A stretch of DNA of 64,000 nucleotides from contig OZ010571.1 of assembly GCA_963932145.1 (NCBI GenBank), positions 112,608,924 through 112,672,923 of the forward strand, given 5' to 3'. Source of the DNA: Acanthosepion lycidas. Its lineage: Eukaryota > Mollusca > Cephalopoda > Sepiida > Sepiidae. Below, piece by piece: positions 58,971 to 64,000 of this stretch. How positions within the stretch are numbered: position 1 is the stretch's first letter; each line of letters begins with the position of its first letter. Made by a program: the position numbers and the translations under genes. The notes under the pieces are model-generated. The model had not been told where the DNA came from. It did not search any database and saw nothing but the letters and a program-made list of their open reading frames with translations.

Positions 58971-59420
58971 TTACGTTTGATTTTCTGCTAAATAATTTTC
59001 ACTGCTAATCTTAATCCATTTGTAAGTTCCATATTTTGCATTTACCTAAAAAAATAAATTAAATTAACATCATGAATAGATGTAAAATAAATCTATCAAA
59101 ATTATTAATATATATATATATGATTTTTTTAACGATATTTATGTAAGCATGAATCATAAAGAGACAAATGTAAAACTTTTATTCACTATTACTATGACTA
59201 AGACGTTTTGCATTTTCAGGCATAAACATTATGAGTCAAATCCATGGGTTGCGTATTACACATTGGAGATAACTTTAGAAATAATTTAGCACGACTAAGA
59301 TCCAAGAGGATATATATATATATAAAAAAAAAAGCAACGAAGTTCATACGAATCGAAAATCACCTAAAGAACACCGGAAGGCATAACAGCTAAAGCATTT
59401 TAGATGTTGCTTTTACAGTT
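58971..59420. other. unassigned DNA
   Basis: Short TA runs near 59106 and 59310. At 59201-59227 the minus strand carries a GCCTGAAAATGCAAAACGTC word similar to the CTGAAGAAG...AAACGTC motif. Confidence 0.35.
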
Positions 59421-59443
59421 TATATATATATATATATATATAT
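59421..59443. repeat. (TA)n microsatellite
   Basis: About 12 TA units joined to a truncated SINE. Confidence 0.85.
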
Positions 59444-59507
59444 ATTCGATCCTCACCGAAAACTCTATACTTTCAGCCTTGTGCCACATCTAGGCCTGGC
59501 TTAGAAA
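59444..59507 (+). mobile_element. tRNA-derived SINE, truncated copy
   Basis: TTCGATCCTCACCGAAAACT, then CAGCCTTGTGCCACATCTAG, matches only the second half of the following SINE. Its front half is replaced by the TA tract. Confidence 0.6.
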
Positions 59508-59638
59508 ATAAGGGCACCTCGATGTGGAGTAATGGTTAACAAGCTTGTCTCTGTTGGACAATTGCGGCTGAGTAGTGAGTTCGACCCTCACTGAGGGCCC
59601 CATATTTTCATCCTTGTGCTGCATCTGAGATACGCTTG

Positions 59639-59642
<4 letters not shown>
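59508..59642 (+). mobile_element. tRNA-derived SINE, copy 2
   Basis: GGGCACCTCGATGTGGAGTA starts a tRNA-like head with A-box region TGGAGTAATGGTTAACAAG and B box GAGTTCGACCCTC. The tail CTTGTGCTGCATCTGAGATA passes directly into a long TA tract. Confidence 0.75.

Positions 59643-59695
<53 letters not shown>
59643..59695. repeat. (TA)n microsatellite
   Basis: About 26 TA units at the SINE tail. Confidence 0.95.
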
Positions 59696-59696
<1 letters not shown>

Positions 59697-60040
59697 CATC
59701 TTATCTCCGTAATTCTTAGGAACGTAAAATGCATATTTACAGAATATTTTACATATGTATTTTTCTATTAATATTATTGCAATTTTATACTAAAATTGTT
59801 AAACATTTATTTACACCTAAAGCCAAGTCTAGCTGCTACACTTTTCCTTTTAGTATATCTCAGGCTTTGGGAAATAAATTCTTACAATATTTAAATCCTG
59901 ATGCGAAGGCACTTGTTAGAGGCTCAGAAAGAGAAATCGTCGACCCATAGTCGAATCCAGTCAAGTTCGTTATATTCCCTTTAGTGTTAATTGTAAAATA
60001 TATGAATCTCTTCCCCAACCATGGGTTAAATATTAGGTCA

Positions 60041-60042
<2 letters not shown>

Positions 60043-60076
<34 letters not shown>
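60043..60076. repeat. (TA)n microsatellite
   Basis: About 16 TA units, left of the triple unit. Confidence 0.95.
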
Positions 60077-60080
<4 letters not shown>

Positions 60081-60107
60081 GAATTTGTTTGTATCTATTA
60101 AGACACC

Positions 60108-60159
<52 letters not shown>

Positions 60160-60189
60160 TTGGTGTCTTAATATATCCAAACAAATTAT

Positions 60190-60239
<50 letters not shown>

Positions 60240-60268
60240 TTGGTGTCTTAATAGATACAAACAAATTC
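60077..60268. repeat. triple inverted/direct unit separated by (TA)n
   Basis: A unit of about 32 bp containing TTTGTTTGTATCTATTAAGA at 60085 occurs in the opposite orientation at 60156-60190 (TTGGTGTCTTAATATATCC) and again at 60236-60268 (TTGGTGTCTTAATAGATAC). TA tracts at 60110-60155 and 60194-60235 separate them. Confidence 0.85.
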
Positions 60269-60269
60269 A

Positions 60270-61280
60270 CTTAAGAATCTATTAACTGTACAAACTAAAA
60301 CATGTTTCGTTTTTCTTTCCCTTTATATCAAACTTTCTCCGATTTTTGTAATCTTCTCTATACGTCCTTGTGTATGGGAGTGAAAATTAAATAATCTCCT
60401 CACAGATCAATAAAAAAAATGATGCAACGAAAATCTGTTTGTCTAGAAACATAGTGAGAATTCCCTGATCTGAACATGTGAGTCACGACGGGGTATAGTG
60501 AAAATATGAACAAATATGACACTTAGGTTTCAAACCATAAAGTGGGAGTTTAAATTTCTAGAGAATATAATGAGGAAAGAGGTCTAGGAAACTTTGACGC
60601 TCAAAGTAAATATTGAAGACAAGAGGGATGGAGAAAACAGCACATAAGCTAATTACCGAGCTTGGGAAAAAGGATGACAGAACTGGGTTTAGTTGAGATA
60701 GCAAAATATAATATTTAGTAGGAATTAAAGCAAGAAATTCTAGAGAGATGTGATCGTCAACGTTCTTAAGGACCATGAAACATAGAATTAAAAAGTTGCG
60801 TTCAAAGAGATTGCTACTATTGCCGTTTTTGCTGAGGTGCTATTCTTAATGGTGCTATAAATATTATAGTAAACACTGTCGTTAATGTATTTTGTCTTCC
60901 CTGTCATTGAAAAAGCTTTCTTTTCCAATATTTTTGATACTGTTACTGGAATTTTTTATTTATTTTTGCCCTAGTGTTCTTTGTTGTATTTGCAGTGTTC
61001 AGTATCGATTTGATTCCTATTGTTGTCAAGTTCGCTATTCACGATGCCATTAAAAAAATACTAAAATAAAACTATATACTTATCTCTATTTTCCGATGTT
61101 GTTATTTTCCTTATCAATGACTTATCAGCAAGTATCTTCAAAGATTGATACAAGATTGAACGTTTCTTCCCGTAGAAAACTTCTACTCCTCCTGGTACTC
61201 TTCGCTCATCTGAATTGAGCGTTAAACCTTCAACATTGCCTGTGTCTTCTGCTCTTCGCTTTCAACCCACTACTCTGTCG
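60270..61280. other. unassigned DNA
   Basis: Nothing recognised. Confidence 0.4.
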
Positions 61281-61285
61281 CTTAC

Positions 61286-61459
61286 CTGAGTCGGTAGTAA
61301 TAATTGGATAAAAATGCTTCTAGATTTCTACGCGCGCCAATTACATACAAAGCAGCTGATGTCATCTGCATTGTCTTATTGTCTTGACATTTCACGCATT
61401 CCAAGCCCGAATGCTCTATGAGACTCGCCCACGGGAAGCCGCCACAAAAAGAAACATTT
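61286..61459 (-). CDS. candidate internal exon, unknown protein
   Basis: On the minus strand a 174-bp stretch is bounded by an acceptor-like TTGATTGCAG and a strong donor, CTCAGGTAAGC. The reading frame stays open and its first stop (TAA) lies inside the donor, as expected for an exon read into an intron. The peptide includes VSFCGGFPWASLIEHSGLEC and IGARRNLEAFLSNYYYRL. The stretch is more GC-balanced than its surroundings. The pyrimidine tract before the acceptor is weak. I recognise no family; chance is possible. Confidence 0.3.
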
Positions 61460-61479
61460 CTGCAATCAAGTTGCAATAT

Positions 61480-62800
61480 TTCGCTTCACTGCTTCATTCA
61501 TCACACAATGAAATAATACTGTTCATTTTGGCGTCTTTTTCCCTTTCTATCTTTCCCCCACTCGACTTCACGTTTTTTTCTTCTTTTTTTTTCAAACATG
61601 AGTTTATTTTTCAAACTTGCTCAATAAGATGCGATGTGTTAAATCAGTCAACTATAAAAATGAACAACGGATATTTAGAGCAGTAGACTATAGATCATAC
61701 ATAGTACCTGAATTTGTTGTTATTCGATATTAGTTTTTATTTTCATCTCGCTATCGATTTGTCGGTAACATATTACGAACACCCACTTCGTTTATAGTTT
61801 GGATCCTTAACAGCAAATAAAACTTGAGTGTTTCAATTATGAAAAAAAAAGTATTCTGAAAATACCATAGGATGAACACGTGAGCAATGATGAAGTTTTA
61901 GAGAAAATAGAAACGAAATGGACGCATTATAATTAGAATAAGAAAGTTACATTTTCTAGGCCGCATTATGAGAAAATGGAGCTTGGAAAATGTAACCGAG
62001 ACAATACATATTGAATGTAAAATGGATAAAGGAAACAACGCATAACCCACTTGACGCGTTTGTGTAAATGGTTGCCAGAACGGATATTAGGAGATATGTA
62101 AAAAAATACAAGTTTTACTAAGAGCTACAAAGGATAGGGTATCTTGGAGAGCCCCTTCCTAAAATGAAACAAAATAGAATAAAAGTTTAACATGTCCACT
62201 ATGTCGCCTGCGCTTGATTAAATATCACGGTTTGTCTGCCTCTCATCAAAATGGTGTGAGAGTTTCGCATACTCTTTTCATTGATTTTACATTCTCAGTA
62301 TTTCCATAAAATAGAATGAACAAAAAGGCTATATCAAATGACTTCTTCAATTTAAAATCTATGTTAACGGAATCAAATTGAACTAAATCTTTATTTAAAA
62401 TATATCATCTAATCTAAGCATTGTTTGGAGGAATAATATTTACTGTTTTTTCATAGTACATTTGAGTCGGTGCTCACCCGGGATTAATACAGTCGTATAA
62501 TTCCCTCCAGAATGTGAAAAAATTCATATTATAGGAACCAAAATAATAAGTAGATCAAGAATACTACAAATGGAGTTTGGTAAAAAGCTGAAAAGTTGAA
62601 TATTAATGACCAAAAAAAAAATAATTGAACATTTTAATTCGAGCCAATTAAAGATTATCATAAAAAAAACAATTTCTAACTTCGTATAAAAACAAGAGAA
62701 GTGAGGATTTTATGAAAGGGAATGGTGAAAAGATTTTTCTTGGTCTTCTATCGATTATCTGTTCAGCATATTTTATAGATTGATATTGCATGCATTCTTT
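61480..62800. other. unassigned AT-rich DNA
   Basis: Nothing recognised. Confidence 0.45.
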
Positions 62801-62802
62801 GA

Positions 62803-62804
62803 TC

Positions 62805-62871
<67 letters not shown>
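62803..62871. repeat. (CTGT)n(CT)n(TA)n(CA)n compound microsatellite
   Basis: Four repeat types follow each other without a gap. A separate GT run lies at 62931-62950. Confidence 0.95.
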
Positions 62872-62950
62872 TTCAAACGTTATTATAGTGGGCACTTCGT
62901 ATATGAAATAGACGTTCCATTTCTATTCCGTGTGTGTGTGTGTGTGTGTG

Positions 62951-63600
62951 AAACGATAGAGAGAAGAAGAGATGTTTTAAAAGGCAATATAGCACAGCAA
63001 TTCAGACATTTATGTGTAAATTACATATTTGTGAATATGGACATTTTCAATCAGTGTCTTAAAATTCTTATTGAAGCAAGATGTTACATCTATTGGCTCT
63101 GGACTTACTGATGGCTCGAGACAAATAAACCTCTACATTGAATAAGTTGACGTGAATATATTAGATCTCTATTTTTCAATATATTCGTTTAATCTTCCTT
63201 TTTACGCCACACCTCTTCAGGGTGTGAGTTACCACTCATATCAACTGTTTCCATTTTTTATTATCTGTTAAATGCCACAAGTTCTTGGAAAAGGCATTGA
63301 AGATTTTCCTTCCGTTCCCTACTCTACTGTTTTAAGAGTTCTTATTTCATGTTAATCTTCATCCAAAACAAAGCCCAATAGTCAGTCGTGGTAAATGCTT
63401 GGTGTATGGTGTTGTATAAGCGTAAGAAAAATCAGAAAGTGCAGTTTATTATATTATGTAGGAAATATAATGGTTAACACAAGATCTGAAGAGGTGAATA
63501 TTCTAGTGCTCGGTAGAACTTCATCCACAAAGTAGAAATACTTTGGAAAAATCTGTTCGAGTGGAAATTACTTCATACTAATGGGATACGAAGAGAATAA
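62951..63600. other. unassigned DNA
   Basis: Nothing recognised. Confidence 0.45.
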
Positions 63601-63639
63601 GGATGATTTATGTTTGTTTTCGTAGCAGGGTTGGTACCC

Positions 63640-64000
63640 GCTGTAAAGGTCCGGTCTGGTCGGACCAAGAAATATAGTTCGTCAGATTTTTACGACCGTT
63701 CGTTCGTTGAAAGGAGTTGTAGATTGCAAAATAATTACCAGTGTCGACGCTTTTGAATTCTATCAAGACACTCAAAGAATTCTGTGCAGCACCAACCAGA
63801 GATGACACTTTTGAGGTCTAATCTGGTTCTTGTAAAGATTGTGCATTCAGGGACTTAGTGGAGCTGTACGATGAACCGATTATCTTTCCAGCATCTTTAG
63901 CAATATAACCTATATATGATTTCCACTTGAAGTCTGGGGGAATGTATTTGATCCCCCAAAAACGTTCAATGGCAAAGAGCCTTTTAAGATAAGGTCATTT
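63640..64000 (-). pseudogene. LINE reverse transcriptase remnant, runs off the window
   Basis: On the minus strand, across frames: FAIERFWGIKYIPPDFKWKS and YIGYIAKDAGKIIGSSYSST (matching '.W..YI..IAKSA.KK.G.LYRS'), LYKNQIRP (matching 'IYKSQIRP'), GAAQNSLSVL and LDRIQKR (matching 'GA...SL..LDRIQ+R'). This is the thumb region of the same jockey/CR1-like reverse transcriptase seen at 40770. Stops and shifts break it. The 66-codon frame at 63608-63808 is a part of it. Confidence 0.75.

Noticed and set aside
59508-59600. Functional tRNA gene
   Set aside because: A and B box regions are present but the acceptor stem and anticodon arm do not form, and a SINE tail follows.

Overview
This window looks like intergenic or intronic DNA from an animal with a repeat-rich, AT-rich genome. 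No intact host gene could be recognised. The mix of decayed repeats fits a mollusc, most likely an octopus-type cephalopod: very long (TA)n tracts often joined to (TG)n or (AC)n, mariner-type palindromic MITEs, many 3'-end fragments of one LINE family, a decayed Penelope-like element, and tRNA- and 5S-rRNA-derived SINEs. The species call is an inference from style of sequence, not from any diagnostic gene.

Layout. 1-6000: a minus-strand LINE C-terminal remnant (about 455-760), a pyrimidine-rich stretch, and the first copy of a dispersed 'GGAACCACCTC' repeat (2534-2930). 6000-10200: dense (TA)n tracts with several fold-back palindromes and the first mariner MITE. 10500-15300: head-to-head copies of a repeat carrying a CCTGAAGAAG...GAAACG motif, a second MITE, and the probable tail of an RTE-like LINE. 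15490-16900: a T/C-rich block, followed by a small candidate terminal exon (17053-17233). 17600-23900: a SINE head, a LINE C-terminal remnant next to a MITE, an LTR-like repeat, another MITE, and more T-rich DNA. 25078-25950: a decayed, 5'-truncated Penelope-like element whose landmark motifs appear in order. 27479-30340: a Tigger/pogo-like MITE and a palindrome of about 430 bp centred on (TA)n. 31455-35540: a 5S-derived SINE, the second 'GGAACCACCTC' repeat with a MITE nested inside it, an old duplicated segment, a LINE reverse transcriptase remnant and two more MITEs. 36591-44800: a fold-back element, the second copy of the duplicated segment, a second 5S-derived SINE, the longest LINE remnant, an LTR-like repeat, a decayed Tc3-like transposase and a MITE. 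44790-52700: a purine minisatellite, more (TA)n tracts and long unassigned DNA. 54100-64000: tRNA-type SINEs, a cluster of LINE 3' ends in both orientations, a fold-back element, the last MITE, a triple inverted unit inside (TA)n tracts, a candidate small exon on the minus strand, and a LINE reverse transcriptase remnant running off the right edge.

The genes do not work together as a pathway: almost every recognisable coding signal is a dead mobile-element fragment. Long open frames in the window are mostly artefacts of (TA)n tracts (read as Tyr-Ile repeats) or of T/C-rich and purine-rich tracts. The most interesting signals are structural: many independent palindromes, several built around or ending in (TA)n tracts, nine copies of one hairpin-forming MITE family, and a recurring hairpin motif that may relate to Penelope-type ribozymes. 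All homology statements are by eye; no search was run.
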